Assembly (NCBI GenBank): GCA_036583965.1
Contig: JAZBQD010000030.1
Coordinates: 87,031,300-87,095,299, forward strand
Source: Prunella strophiata
Taxonomy: Eukaryota > Chordata > Aves > Passeriformes > Prunellidae
Reading direction: 5' to 3'
DNA length: 64,000 nucleotides
Numbering within the stretch: the first letter of the stretch is position 1; every line of letters begins with the position of its first letter. The translations under genes were made by a program, and so were the position numbers. Under the pieces are notes generated by a model that saw only the letters and a program-made list of their open reading frames with translations, made no database searches and was not told the DNA's origin. Shown in pieces: positions 52,961 through 64,000 of the stretch.

Positions 52961-53330
52961 GTAGAAGGGGACTGTGGCAGGACTGTCCTGCCTGGGTTGA
53001 TGTGGGAGGATAGATTGTGGAAGAGTGGGAGATAGTGTTAAAGGCAATTTCACCCCTAAGGAATTGCAGCTGGACTAACTTCCAAAGATTAGGACCAGGC
53101 CTACCCTTAATAGGCCACAGATATATCTAATGAGACTAAGTGATATAAAAGGGGTGGGTTAGTAAGGCAAGAGAAGAACAGCAATCAGTCAGCAGTGCTG
53201 TAGTGAAGAGAGGAGTCAGCTTTGTAAAGACCTACCCATAACAGAAGGTAAGAGAATTTTTGCAGTAAGATAACATCTCAGGACTTACTAACACAATTAG
53301 TGACCCTGTCTGTGTCTCCAATGACAGGTG
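52961..53330 (+). other. TATA box plus splice-donor cassette, possibly an LTR remnant
   Basis: TATAAAA lies at 53144-53150, followed about 97 bases later by a consensus donor ACAGAAG|GTAAGA (intron GT at 53248) and an acceptor-like ccaatgacag ending at 53327. GC content is above the local intron. This layout (promoter-like box, short transcribed leader, donor) is what a solo LTR or an alternative first exon would show. I do not recognise the LTR family and could not establish terminal repeats or a target-site duplication. Function is unproven. Confidence 0.3.
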
Positions 53331-55623
53331 GATGGGCTCTGGTGCCATTCAGTGTTGCACCAGCCTGGATTGCTCTCACCCTTTCATTTATAATTATGCC
53401 TTTTTGGTTGTTTTTTGAAATTTATTTTCCCCCTAAGCGACTTGAAAGGAAACCAAGTGCTTTTTGTGCTTTGGAACAAATGTCTTGGTGCTGCCAGAAA
53501 AGCTCATGGCACCTCCTGAGCCTGCCTTTGATTCACTCCCGCATTGTGGCAGGGGCTATGCCTCAGCTGATTGTTAACTATGTCCAGCTTGGGTGGATGG
53601 GTACATCTAAACCAGGATCTCAAAAGAAGTGGAAAAAACAAATTTTCCTAAAACTGTAACAGCTTTCTGGATGTTTCTGATATCTTGGGGTGTGTTTGAA
53701 CATTAAAAGTGTTTTAATTTTTCTTACTACTTTTATATGCTAGTTAATGACAAAGAAGAAAATGGTTGTCTCTGAAAAATAATCCCATATGTAGAAATAA
53801 GTATTAAACCTTTTTTTCCTGCATCATGTGCAGTCAGCTTAATATTCTATCTAATTCTGTACTTATACTTTTGCTAATATTTAAATTATTCTGAGGCAGT
53901 TTTAATGCCTTTTTTATAGTTCTTGATGAGCTGAATTTTACTTCTTTCAATACTTTCAGTTTGCATTTCTGGACTTGAGCTTATTGCTGTCAGTTTTTTC
54001 TTTTCATGGAAAGGACCAGGGAGAAGGGACACAGAAAACCTCTAGAGCTTTTTATTTCACTTTTTTAACAGATTATTTTTTTATCCAGTTCTTCTTTTTG
54101 TAAATGCTAAATTGTGAGAGTAGGTTGCAAATTGTAATTAAACATTCGTCCTTTGCAGTGGAGGTATTTATTTACATCTTTGTTCGCATTTATTTTTTAC
54201 AGCCTTTCACCCATCTTTGCTTTCAGCTTTGGAAAGCTGACCCCCTAAAATACAGACAGCAGCATCTATTGATTGTGATTGTGTCTTCAGTTTGCACATC
54301 AAAGTAAATTAGATAATAATTACTTGCACTTACTCAGCTATCACTTTTAGTTCTGTAATCAATGCATCCTAATGAGACCTAATAGTGAAATCCCCCAAAT
54401 TAATTGTCAAGCTTGTGCTGAAACAGTCAACTATTTTAGGTTGTCTGGATGTGGGGGACTTTGTTGCTCAGGTATGGGTTTGACACCTCAGAACCACATA
54501 GCTGGGTGATGAATGCTTGTTCACTACAGCTATTTAGCTAACTTCCTTTAAAAGAGAGAGAGTAGTCTGATGCAGTGACCTCTTTCCAAAGAAATGTGTC
54601 TCTTGGGGTGGATTGACACACATTATATGAAGTATTAAAGTGTTAAACTGCAAAAGCAGTTAGACAAAGTGGCCTTTATGTGTTCATCTCTCTTTGTCCA
54701 AGCACCAGCAAATAGCTCAAGTAACAAAGCATGGAAAGGGTTTTGCTAGTTAAAACAAAGGTTATAATTATAAAACTGGTTATAATTTGGGTCAGTCTGC
54801 TTACTCTTTTTAAACCTCCGCATTTTGAGATTTTCTTATAACAATTGTTAGAAATATGTCTTCCGTGGTTTAGGTTAACTTTGGCCTTTGAATGAAGGAG
54901 GACCGTCTAATTTTCCTGTTTCTACTGGAGATAGCTAAAAGTATATCTAAAAGGTGTATTCTTTTTCACAGGTGTTTATTTGATTCACATTACTGGTTCT
55001 TTTTAATGCCTTCTGAGTTGTGTATTTGTGTTAGTGTTTTACTGGTCCTTGAGAACTGAACGAAACAATTTTAAATGTAAAGATGTGTTTTTTTGAAATC
55101 TTTCTATATGTCAAAACTATTCATCTAGGCTAATGTAAGAAAACTAACCACACACCCACTCATGCAACAAAGAAAATACTGTAGGTGAAAACAAAACCTG
55201 AAATTTCCTGAAAACTGTAGGCAGGCTTACCAGAGATTGCATCATCATAAACAAGAATGCTTCAGATTTAGTGTACTTCAGATGAAGTGATCTAATAGAA
55301 GTTATTTGCAGAATACAGTAAGCACATCCAGGTACTATGAAACAAGTCTATATGAACTCAGGCTTTTTTAAAATTTATTTTCTGCAACTTTATTACCTTA
55401 GAGGACCGAATATTGCTTCCTTGCCATAGCTTAAGAAAGATTAACCAGGTGGGCACTAGGTAGCCAGCCTGTCAGCAACAAATGCTGCATGGTTCAAAAC
55501 ACATTTTGATTTTTCAGAGTTTGGGGACAGGAGGAGAGGTTGTTCAGTCTTCAAATCTTAGAGAAAACCATGATACAGCATTAGTTAGTTTTACATTCTT
55601 CCAATGTAATTAACTAAATATCA

Positions 55624-55668
55624 TATAGTAATTATGTTTTACTTAATTACTATATTAGTAATATAGTA
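55624..55668. repeat. Two overlapping perfect AT-rich inverted repeats
   Basis: Hairpin A: tatagtaatta (55624-55634) pairs with taattactata (55644-55654) across a 9-base loop. Hairpin B: tactatatta (55648-55657) pairs with taatatagta (55659-55668) across one base. The right arm of A overlaps the left arm of B, so the two folds exclude each other. Confidence 0.8.
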
Positions 55669-58600
55669 CAGTAGTTATAGCGGTTGGATGGTTTATGTAC
55701 ATCAGTGTCATGTAAAAAGCCTCTGTATCAATTCTGTCCCTTTCTTTCTGTGTGTCTTAAGAAGACATCCAATTCTAGAACAGTCTGTTATATCAATTGG
55801 CACTGCCTATTATTAGAATTTTTGCTTGTTCCCTTGGTGAGGGATTACATTTCAAGCATTACTGTCAGTCATTTTTCAGTGATGTTCCTTTTTGTAAAAC
55901 AAATTGTGAACAAGGAGAGCAACTGCTTCCTTTATCACTGCATCTTTACCTTCTGTTTGTACTGTCCTAACTAACCCTGACATAACTGTGAGCCTTCCTC
56001 TTGAGGCCAAGAAAAGATGCTGCTTTTCTACCCACTGGACTAGGGCATTAAACTAGTCATAGTGCTAATTTGTGTCAGTCTATAGGAGAAGATTCCAGTT
56101 TGGTTGGCATGCTGATAAGAGTCCTTTCCTATTGGTCATTGTGGGAGAAACATATTAGTCCTATATGGGGAGGGGGAGAGAGTGAGGATTGGAATCCCAG
56201 CCTGGTAAAAAGAGAATGGTATCTGCATAATATTTTTTTGTATTTTGGTATTTAAAATTATATCAACTCAATAAATCTTTCATATGAAGAATCACTAGTA
56301 GATTTACAAGCCTGTTGGAGCAAATACTCTTACATTCCTCTATCTTTAAATTTCCATCATCTCAAATATTACTTGTATGGTTCAGTTTTAAGGATGGCTT
56401 CAAAATGGCATAGGAGTTTCTTGTTAAGTTTTTTTCCTGTCCTTGCTAAGTTGCTGTATTGTTGATAGTTTATTGAACATAACCTTGTCCTTTCTGGACT
56501 TTCTTCTCATAAAGTCATTCAGAAGCTACAGTACTAGATATTCCACCAATATCTGCATTTATTCTGCTGTATGGTTAGTTAATGTTCCTCACCTGTCTGA
56601 GCAGACTTTCAGTACAGCCATAACTGTTGTGACTTTGGATGAGTTTTTTTCATTGCCTTCTTGGCTGGGCAATTTGTCAGTTTTTGCCCTCTCTCCCAAG
56701 GATAATTTTCTGTAGAAAAATTTTCATGTATGCTTCTGCAGTAGGGCAGCTTCCACTGAAGACAGGACTCCTTTCCTAACAAAACCCTAAGCTGAAGGGA
56801 AGTAACAAAGTGGCTGAAAATACATGAGCTCAATCGAAGCTATATTAGTTTTAACATTTCAGCAAAGATACAGTGTTGGTAAAATAAATGTTAGTTTTTT
56901 TGAGACTGATAGCAGTGAAGGAATTGCTGAATTAAAAGGAGTTGGATTTGTGTATTGTTATTGCAAGAATTGACTTTTGAAGGTCTGGGTTGTGGAGTTC
57001 TGTTTGCTCACATTTAATGTGGTGTCTTCATTTTGGGTTGTTTTTGGTTTTTAAGGTTGGAAGTTGCATTGCCATAGAAGTAAAGCAAATGACCACTTGA
57101 TGTGGTAAGGTAAAAACCAGGGTCATGGGAAGCAATATTGTATGGAGGAAAGACTGTTCGAGTTCCTTGCAGAACTGTACCTATATTTCAAAGCTTTTCA
57201 CTGGTGCTTTCAGTGTGGAATGTTGTTCTGTCAAGTAGGGGAAGACAACTCAGTATTTCAGCGTAATACTTCTGAGCTTTTTGAGAAGGAACTTTCCAAA
57301 AGGTGGTACACTTTTAGCAGTAATGGATTTTCATTTTCTTGATGTGAAGGAATCTTATGTTGCCATTAAAATCTTTGGGAACTGTGGTATGTTTTATTTT
57401 GCAGTACATAAGCAGTACACTGAAGAAATTTCATGCTTTCAGTCTGTGTCAAGTTTTTACTGGTTCTTTCAGATGCTTTGGGAGGCTGTATTATTGTGTT
57501 TTCTTTTCATTTTCCCCCAAATCTCGTTATGTTGTCTGCTTATAATCTTTTATTTGGCACATGGCTGTGTTGCAGAAGCATTTCAAAACTATTACCTCTA
57601 CAGCCTCCCTTCTGGGAAACAAATATGTCCTTATTTACATACTAGGAAATCTTAGCTCTGCAGATGTCACAGGAAGAGCCATATTGTCCTTGAGACAGTC
57701 TAATGATGTAATCATAAGAAAATAATTTGAACAACTTAAATGTATTTCCCCGCATTAGAAACAAACAAACAAAAAGAAAGCAAACAACCCCAAAACACAA
57801 AACAATGTTTGCTCCCCCAGAAAGAGCAAACCTAAAACTAAAAAATAACCCAGCATAACTGAATTGTACACACATGTACACAGCTTTAAATGGCAATTAC
57901 ATTATGCATTTTGACTCTAAATCCTGTCTCCATTTGGGAAGGAAAGCTTGTGCCACTAAGCATTTAGTAAAACCTGGACTACTTTACTGAAAGGGGTTGT
58001 GTTTGAGCATGGTGCTCAGGAAACTTGGCTTCTCTATACCAGAATACTTCTGCCAAAATTGCATCATGCAAGGGGTCTGCTTGTGAAATGACAGCATTTC
58101 TCAGGCATAGTGACAGTTTTACATGTCTACACTAATGGGAATTTAAGAAATTGAGTAGATTTGACCCCTGTCCTGGGTAGTTTCAGAGGAATACAGTTGA
58201 TGTTGTCAGCCCTGGTAAATAGTCTCTTCCTGTGCTTCCGTCCTTGCCCAACACTGTAGGGAAATACTTGATGACTCTTACAATAGGGGTCAATTCAAAT
58301 TGTTTTTTTCTTTAGCAGTATAGGAAGAGTTTAATAGTTTTCCACTAGTCACTACTCAAATATTATTCCTATTGTGGGGTTTTTTTATTATTAATATGCT
58401 GTAATATTGATAATTTAACTTGCCTGTATTGTGAAAATAACATTTCTTAGAAGGTGAGCATATGTAGTGGCAACATGAACCAGCTGCACTGACGATGTCC
58501 TATTTCTTCATGTTCTCCATGTCCCCAGGAATAGTAAGAATTGACCATTTTACAATTGCTGAGATAAAATAAACCAACCTAAATTGGAGAGATAGATTGT

Positions 58601-60720
58601 ATTGACAACACCAGCCTCCAGAACAAGTTTGATTGCAGTCCCCTGTGGCTACATCAGCTTATTGACCTGTAGTCTCTCTGTCCATTTTGTGTCAGTCAGA
58701 AAGCAGGGCAGTTTATTGGAGACTGAGGTCCAAAGTTCAGGCTCTTCTCTATCATTGTCAGATGGGATTATTATTTTAGAGGAAAAAAATGGTTGAATGG
58801 TTACTGACTTATTTCTTGTAAAACTATCAGTTCCACTGCATAAGTCACAGCCTGTTTGAGCTGTAAGGATTGTGCTTTTCAGCTATTCAAAGCATCATAG
58901 CTCCTTTTTAAATTTGTCTTGGAGACCTCAGCAATGCAAATGCATATTTGAATAATGTTTTAATTGTTGTGTGTTCTTTCTGGTTTTTGATTGGAAAATG
59001 AGAACTTAAACCTGTTCAACTCAGCTTTGGATTTTCAAAAATCATATCCTGCCTTGGCCATGAGGGGTAATTTTGCTGGTATTTGCCAGCAAATGGCAAG
59101 CACAGCTTTTTGCTGTCAAATAGTTTAGCAGTTGTAGCTCAGGCATGTATGATGTTCTCCTGGAAATAAAATTCATGATAAGAAGAGGCTATTAATTTAT
59201 AATAGGGTACACTATTATGTTTTAGGATTATAGATTAAATAAGTAAAGCACTTACTTTTCCTAGAGTAGATAAGCAGGGTTGTCTGGCATGCAGTTTTCA
59301 CAGTTTGTACTGTAGCTAAAGGGGGAAGTGTGTGAGTGTTTGTGTGTGTATTTACAGACTGCAGAAGGAACCCTTTTGGAATATAGGTGATATAATTTAC
59401 ATGCTGAACAGAATTTCTGAATGGAGTTTGGTTTTTAATGACTTTTCTGTCACATAAACTGCTGGGTATCAGAGAAGATAGGGTTGTGGACTTCCAAGAC
59501 CTAGGCAACAAAGTCAGATACTACAGAAGTCTTTGGACTTTAATAGTTTGAAGTACTTTTGCACCTTTTTCTACTAATCTGCAGTTTAAATGAAATCTAC
59601 ACCTTTTATTTAAAAAACCCCAAAATCCGATACATTGATTTTGAATATGTTCTCACCTCCTACTCTCTGTCCTCCTCCACTTCCCTCTCCCCCAACCTCC
59701 ACGGCAGCAATTAGAACATTTTAGGTGACTTCTCAGAATTTAGAAGATAAGATCAACACGTCTTAGTTGGCATTATAACATATTTGAATGCCATTGGTAC
59801 TAGTATTGGACTGTTCCTTGCACACTATTGTGCTGCCTCACATTGTTCCTGGTAATTGCTGGGATGCGTAGGAAAACGTGGAGGCACGCAGCTGTCTTTG
59901 TGCAGCTGACAAATAGCTTTGAAAAATATCATTGTTCTTACAGGTAGGTGAGAGAAAGACAACTCATTCAGTCTTAATGGAACTCTGGATATGTTTCAGG
60001 TAGGGAAGAAGTGAAATCCAGTGGGTGCTCTTTTCTACCCCACTGACTAATGCCTGGTGCAGGACTATGCTGAGCTGGGATCTTCCTGGGTACAAAGGGG
60101 GAGTGAAGACTCTTGAAGGCAGTTTTGTGCTGCCTGCACAAAACGGTGAACAAAGGCTTGCTAAAGACAGTACCCTCTTATTGATGGCAGAGTTCCCTGC
60201 TGAGTTGCATTGCTTCTTGAATTATTTCTTAACTTTCTACTAAATAAAGATGGACAACTTTGTTCAAATGCAGAAAACTTATATTGTGTGAAATTAGTAT
60301 GGGGATGCGGAACAAGTGCAGAGGGAAAATACATTTTTTAAATGTTGCTATTTTATTTTTTTTCTCAGATCAGAACTTGGAATGCCACATGTGAGATACT
60401 TTTATAATGCTATATGCAAAAAATAAACAGATTTTATAAATAAGCTTCTGTTAATATATATCCATATAATATTTTATATACATTTGGAGGAAGTGCATGT
60501 AATACATTATGACTAGAATTTACTATCAAGATGTTGCCATATTTTAGTGGCTGAAAAACCAAGAAAAGTCATTATGGCTTCCCTTATTTTTAAAAGAGAG
60601 TTTCCCAATATGACATTCTCATTTTCCCCTAGCCTTTTTCTTACTTATTTTAGAAGCATCCAAAGGGAAAAATGAGTAAGAATTATATGACAAAACTTAC
60701 TGAGGAAAATGTTTTATTAT

Positions 60721-60730
60721 TTTGTTGCAG
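60721..60730 (+). promoter_or_regulatory. NCK2: Splice acceptor of NCK2 exon 2
   Basis: The sequence tttgttgcag|aagg gives a CAG acceptor after a T-rich tract (about 60709-60729, interrupted by A). It places the coding exon start at 60731, 16 bases before the start codon. Confidence 0.85.
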
Positions 60731-60739
60731 AAGGACTCC

Positions 60740-60811
60740 ATGAAAGATGACAGAAGAAGTTATTGTTATTGCAAAGTGGGATTACACTGCACAGCAGGAC
60801 CAAGAACTTGA
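60740..60811 (+). other. Overlapping upstream ORF across the NCK2 start codon
   Basis: An ATG at 60740 lies seven bases before the NCK2 ATG, in another frame. It opens a 23-codon frame ending at the TGA at 60809-60811, inside the NCK2 coding region. Its -3 base is T (60737), a poor Kozak context, whereas the NCK2 ATG has A at -3 (60744). Most ribosomes should therefore scan past it, but initiation here would bypass the NCK2 start. The frame is certain; translation of it is inference. Confidence 0.6.
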
Positions 60812-60972
60812 CATCAAGAAAAATGAGCGTCTTTGGCTATTAGATGATTCTAAGACATGGTGGAGGGTAAGAAACGCGGCCAACAAAACGGGATATGTGC
60901 CATCAAATTATGTGGAGCGAAAAAACAGCTTGAAGAAAGGTTCTCTGGTTAAAAATCTAAAGGACACATTGG
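60747..60972 (+). CDS. NCK2: NCK2 SH2/SH3 adaptor, first coding exon (SH3-1)
   Basis: Codes for residues 1-75 plus the first base of codon 76. NCK2 (Nck-beta, Grb4) is a cytoplasmic adaptor with three SH3 domains and a C-terminal SH2 domain that couples phosphotyrosine receptors to actin regulators such as PAK and WASP-family proteins. The sequence starts [20 protein letters not shown]. The first SH3 domain spans about residues 5-59, with the AKWDY motif at 9-13, the paired W38-W39 that forms the ligand groove, and GYVPSNYV at 49-56. A lysine-rich linker ([20 protein letters not shown], 57-76) follows. [14 protein letters not shown] and [10 protein letters not shown] fit NCK2; the NCK1 paralogue begins MAEEV and has SWWRVRNSMN. 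The exon ends TTGG|GTAAGT, a phase-1 donor. The open frame running on to 60998 is intron read-through. The start has A at -3. The rest of the protein lies outside the window. Confidence 0.96.
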
Positions 60973-63900
60973 GTAAGTCCTTTTGTATTTTGGAATAAAT
61001 GTAGTAGACTTCATGAGTTTCAGGTTGGGAATATAATGTGGATATAATTGTTTTTAACATATGTGTTTGGGTTGTTTTTGTGCTTAGTTTGAGGTGGTGA
61101 CATGATGGGTAGATGATTGAGGGAGGGAGAGACACAGAGAGTAGGTGTGGGTGGAGAATCACGTGTAAAAATCTGTAATATGTTTCCTTGTATCGCATCC
61201 AGAAGAAAAAGATGTTATGTTTGTTCCAGTTTTCAAAGGTTCTGTATTTTCAGTGGCTGAAGAACTGAGTTTCATACACAAATCAGCTGCTGAATCCTCT
61301 CCTTTCATGCTAACTCTTCACTTGAAAGATGAAGGATGTAAACTGGATTGTTCAGCATAGGTATCATAGCCAAAGCTAAATCACTTTATGAATGGGATTT
61401 TACAGTGTGGCAACGTACAGTTAAGTTTCTGTGGTCTGAGATGTTCTGTCAACTTCCAAGTCCTTAAATATGTATTCTATTTTCAACTTGCACATAAAGT
61501 CTTCACAGCAGTATCTGATACACATAAAATAATCTAGCTTTGAAAAATTTTGTGTGTATTTTAAAGAAATCTATTTGAATGTCAAGTGAAATGGTTTTTT
61601 TTTCCTCTTTTGTTTTTAAAGACTGATTAAAAAGGGCTTTGCATACAGCTAGAAAAGGTTATAAGCATAGTGATAAGTTGTTGTTTTATGCCAGGAAAAC
61701 CTACTAGTGGTATTTTAGGATGTTATGAAAAAACTAGAAACAGGCACATTAAAACTGTTTTGAGAGGTTTTCCTTTGCTTTTGTTTTGGTTTTTTGCCTG
61801 TGTTTTATGAAGTCTTACAGAGAGAAAATTTATTCTGTTGCAGATTGCTGTACAAAATGACTTTTCAATAGAAAAATTAGGATTCAGGGATTGGATTTAC
61901 TAGAAAGTTAAAAGGTTCACTTTAAAATAATATGGCAATAGCTTATGTGGGATTATCCTGTGCCAGTGTTGTTTCTAACAGGCTTTGTTTCTTAGTCACT
62001 CCTTCTTTACCATGTCTTCCACTGCTGAGTTGCCATAAAGTACATGGAAACTGGGGACTAGAGGATGGGTGGCAGGCAAACAAGGTTATCATAAAATTTA
62101 CCATGGTAGTATTTAGTACCACAGTCCTTTCTACAGATACTCTTGGAACATACTGATTACAGTGCCAGGAAATGTGATTTATGCCTTTTCAAAGATTAAA
62201 GTCCCAATTGTGACATTAAGGTCCTTTTATATAGATTTGTGTTCTTTAAAACATAAATATAATGTATGTATTTTGTCTAAAAGATACCTTAGGAAAGGAT
62301 TGCAGTCCTGTTGTAATAATATTTCAAGTGTACATGTAAAATGTGGGCAATATTTGCTTGATGCAAACACATTTTTATTTATATCCAACAGAAATCTGTT
62401 TAAGTGAAGGAATAGAGGTGTGTCCTAGCCTATATGTGTGTTTATTTTCAGTCTCAGCAAAGCTGCCATGGTGCAGGGTGCTTCCCTTCACTCTGGTGGT
62501 GAATGATGAGAAGTTGTAAGAAAAAAGCTTGGTGGTTTCATGGCTGAGCCATCCCTAGGTATCTCATCTCCCAAGCCTCAGCCCTTTGTGCACACCTGCA
62601 TGGGTTTTTAAGTTCTGAAGCACTGTTATGACAAGTTACACATTCCCTGTTCCCTTTCTAATGGTTTTCTCTGTGTGTTTGTTCAGCTGAGGTGGAAGGT
62701 GCCTCATGATGGAGTCTGGTCTTTGTGTGCTGTGACCACACTTACCTGGTGAGCATCCAGGGTGTAAAGCACCTCTCATGCTCTTTTAAGCTCATATACC
62801 CTGTGACACTGAGCAACTGCCTAAGGCATACCTTACTCACAAATGGATTCAGAATACTCTTAACATCCACCCAGAAGAGCTGGTGCTTAAGAGTATTCTT
62901 TTTTAATAGTTTAGGTGCTGTGAACTCCTTACCATAATGAAGCATGTATGTGCTGTGCACCATGTAGCTGTACAACTTTTTTACCTTTCCTAAATCAGTG
63001 TCCTCAACTAAACCATAGTCTTTAAGCCTTTCCTGTCTTGCTGTACAGTAATTTCCCATTCAGAACAAGCAGAGCATGTGTCCTTCCTTAGAGGCTCCAT
63101 TGTTTTGAGGGGCCATCAAAAATGCACTCCTTCTTTTTAAACAAAGGCTTGCAAATTGCAAGACTGATGCTTCAGTCTAGTGAAACAGCTTTTGAAAGTT
63201 TTGCTTCAGCCAGTGAAGCAAGTTCTTAAGTTCTCTTTATACAAATATGTCTAATGTATCATCACTCCTGCCTCTCCAATGATCACAAGAAAAGTTCTTA
63301 TTAAAATACCTCCTAACCCAGCACAGTTGGGAATTGTGGTCATGAGTATTAGTCCTTAAACCAAATCTGTTTCCAACTTTGATCTTGAAGCTACTGCCAA
63401 AATATCAGGTACTGAACCTAAAAAAACCCAACAAAGTGTCACTCACTTAGCAGTCTGTCAATAATTAATCACGAATCTTGTGAAATCTCAGGAGAGAAGC
63501 AGCAGACTCATAGCTGCTTCCAGTGACGTATCTGCACCCCCCTTTTATACTTGTGTCACTCAAGCAAATGTTTGTTCCCATGGAGATGCACTTTCCCCTG
63601 CTTCTTTCTTAATAGATTACATTTCCTTGTGTTAAAAAATAATTCATCTGAAAGCATCGTTATCATGCAAATGATGTCATGGGTTGTCTATGTGATTACC
63701 TGTAGCTATCTGCCACTCTTGTGCTTATCCATGGTAATTACCAGTGCTTGATTTATATTTTTATATTCAATAAATATGAAAAGTGCCAGCCATAGCTCAA
63801 ATTGTGGCAGACCCTGTAGGAGCTATAACTATTTAATTAATAGTTCCCCTCGTTTGCTGTTGAAGATGCATCATCTGAATAGTTGTTCATCTTTGGCAGT

Positions 63901-64000
63901 CTGTGTTCTAATGAAACTTTATGCCACCACTTATGTTGGTGTCTTGTACACAAAAACTTATAATCTCATCAGAGAATTAAGTCATGCCTATTTGATGCTA
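60973..64000 (+). other. NCK2: NCK2 intron 2, running off the window
   Basis: Begins with the donor GTAAGTCC at 60973. No further NCK2 exon is seen: nothing resembling SH3-2, SH3-3 or the SH2 domain appears in any frame up to 64000. Open frames are at most 105 codons and have no recognisable domain. It contains a candidate regulatory block near 63540-63760. Confidence 0.8.
63545..63760. promoter_or_regulatory. Candidate intronic enhancer (unproven)
   Basis: Several clean transcription-factor-like sites cluster here: a POU octamer ATGCAAAT at 63665-63672, sharing its last base with a CRE-like TGATGTCA at 63672-63679, and a perfect palindromic homeodomain site GGTAATTACC at 63733-63742. The base composition is balanced and repeat-free. 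Motif clustering suggests an enhancer, but these short motifs also occur by chance, and cross-species conservation is needed. Confidence 0.25.

Larger units (their letters stand above)
8182..60730 (+). other. NCK2: NCK2 intron 1 (5'UTR intron, about 52.5 kb)
   Basis: The intron is bounded by the donor GTGAGC at 8182 and the acceptor tttgttgcag ending at 60730, preceded by a T-rich tract. It splits the 5'UTR, so all of it lies between the promoter and the start codon. Long first introns in the 5'UTR are common in vertebrate signalling genes and often hold enhancers. The lower strand and other frames yield only short open frames. Additional noncoding exons or alternative promoters within it cannot be excluded from sequence alone. 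Confidence 0.7.
53331..60730. other. Intron 1 distal segment, no gene recognised
   Basis: AT-rich intronic DNA up to the exon 2 acceptor. It contains overlapping perfect inverted repeats at 55624-55668 and AAAC-type simple sequence around 57757-57805. The open frames at 53300-53659 (119 codons) and 57281-57655 (124 codons) are rich in hydrophobic residues as T-rich DNA tends to be, and have no recognisable domain. Confidence 0.55.

Noticed and set aside
53300..53659. 119-codon frame with a hydrophobic segment after the TATA cassette
   Set aside because: The hydrophobic run comes from a T-rich stretch. No family match, no signal for splicing out to another exon, and no poly(A) signal close behind.
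60747..60972. NCK1 rather than NCK2
   Set aside because: The N-terminus [14 protein letters not shown] and the [10 protein letters not shown] stretch follow NCK2; NCK1 has MAEEV at the start and SWWRVRNSMN at the corresponding place.
60973..60998. Continuation of the NCK2 frame past codon 76
   Set aside because: The sequence after 60972 is a consensus donor (GTAAGT), and the NCK2 protein continues with a different sequence after DTLG, so this is intron read-through.
1..64000. CRISPR arrays, tRNA or rRNA genes, insertion sequences, operons
   Set aside because: No regularly spaced repeats, no cloverleaf or ribosomal signature that I could recognise, and the window is clearly vertebrate nuclear DNA with spliced exons and CR1 elements.

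Overview
The window is vertebrate nuclear DNA, most likely from a bird. Chicken-repeat-1 (CR1) retroposon pieces are the only interspersed repeats I can recognise. Repeat density is low, one sharp GC-rich CpG island lies in an AT-rich background, and the only confident coding sequence is a single exon with vertebrate splice signals. CR1 also occurs in other reptiles, so the bird call is likely rather than proven.

The window holds the 5' end of one plus-strand gene, NCK2 (SH2/SH3 adaptor, Nck-beta/Grb4). Bases 1 to about 7,150 are upstream flank with no recognisable gene. They carry two CR1 3'-end fragments, at 4201-4262 (minus strand) and about 6912-7142 (plus strand). The second ends about 50 bases before the CpG island (about 7195-8780), which I read as the NCK2 promoter and first noncoding exon, with a consensus splice donor at 8181/8182. 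A 5'UTR intron of about 52.5 kb follows (8182-60730). It holds a 3' portion of a CR1 element with a ruined reverse transcriptase (about 51020-51830, minus strand), a probable older CR1 piece near 39060-39350, homopolymer and dinucleotide tracts, several perfect inverted repeats and a few possible regulatory blocks. Exon 2 (60731-60972) carries the end of the 5'UTR, the NCK2 start codon at 60747 and the first 75 codons plus one base, covering the first SH3 domain. Intron 2 then runs past the right edge; the other SH3 domains and the SH2 domain lie outside the window.

I found no bacterial, phage, CRISPR or operon-type system, and nothing I could call an undescribed biological system. The most useful leads are an out-of-frame ATG that opens a uORF across the NCK2 start codon, a TATA-plus-splice-donor cassette deep in intron 1 that may be LTR-derived, the CR1 insertion beside the promoter, and several candidate regulatory or hairpin-forming sequences. 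All except the coding exon need comparative or transcript data.
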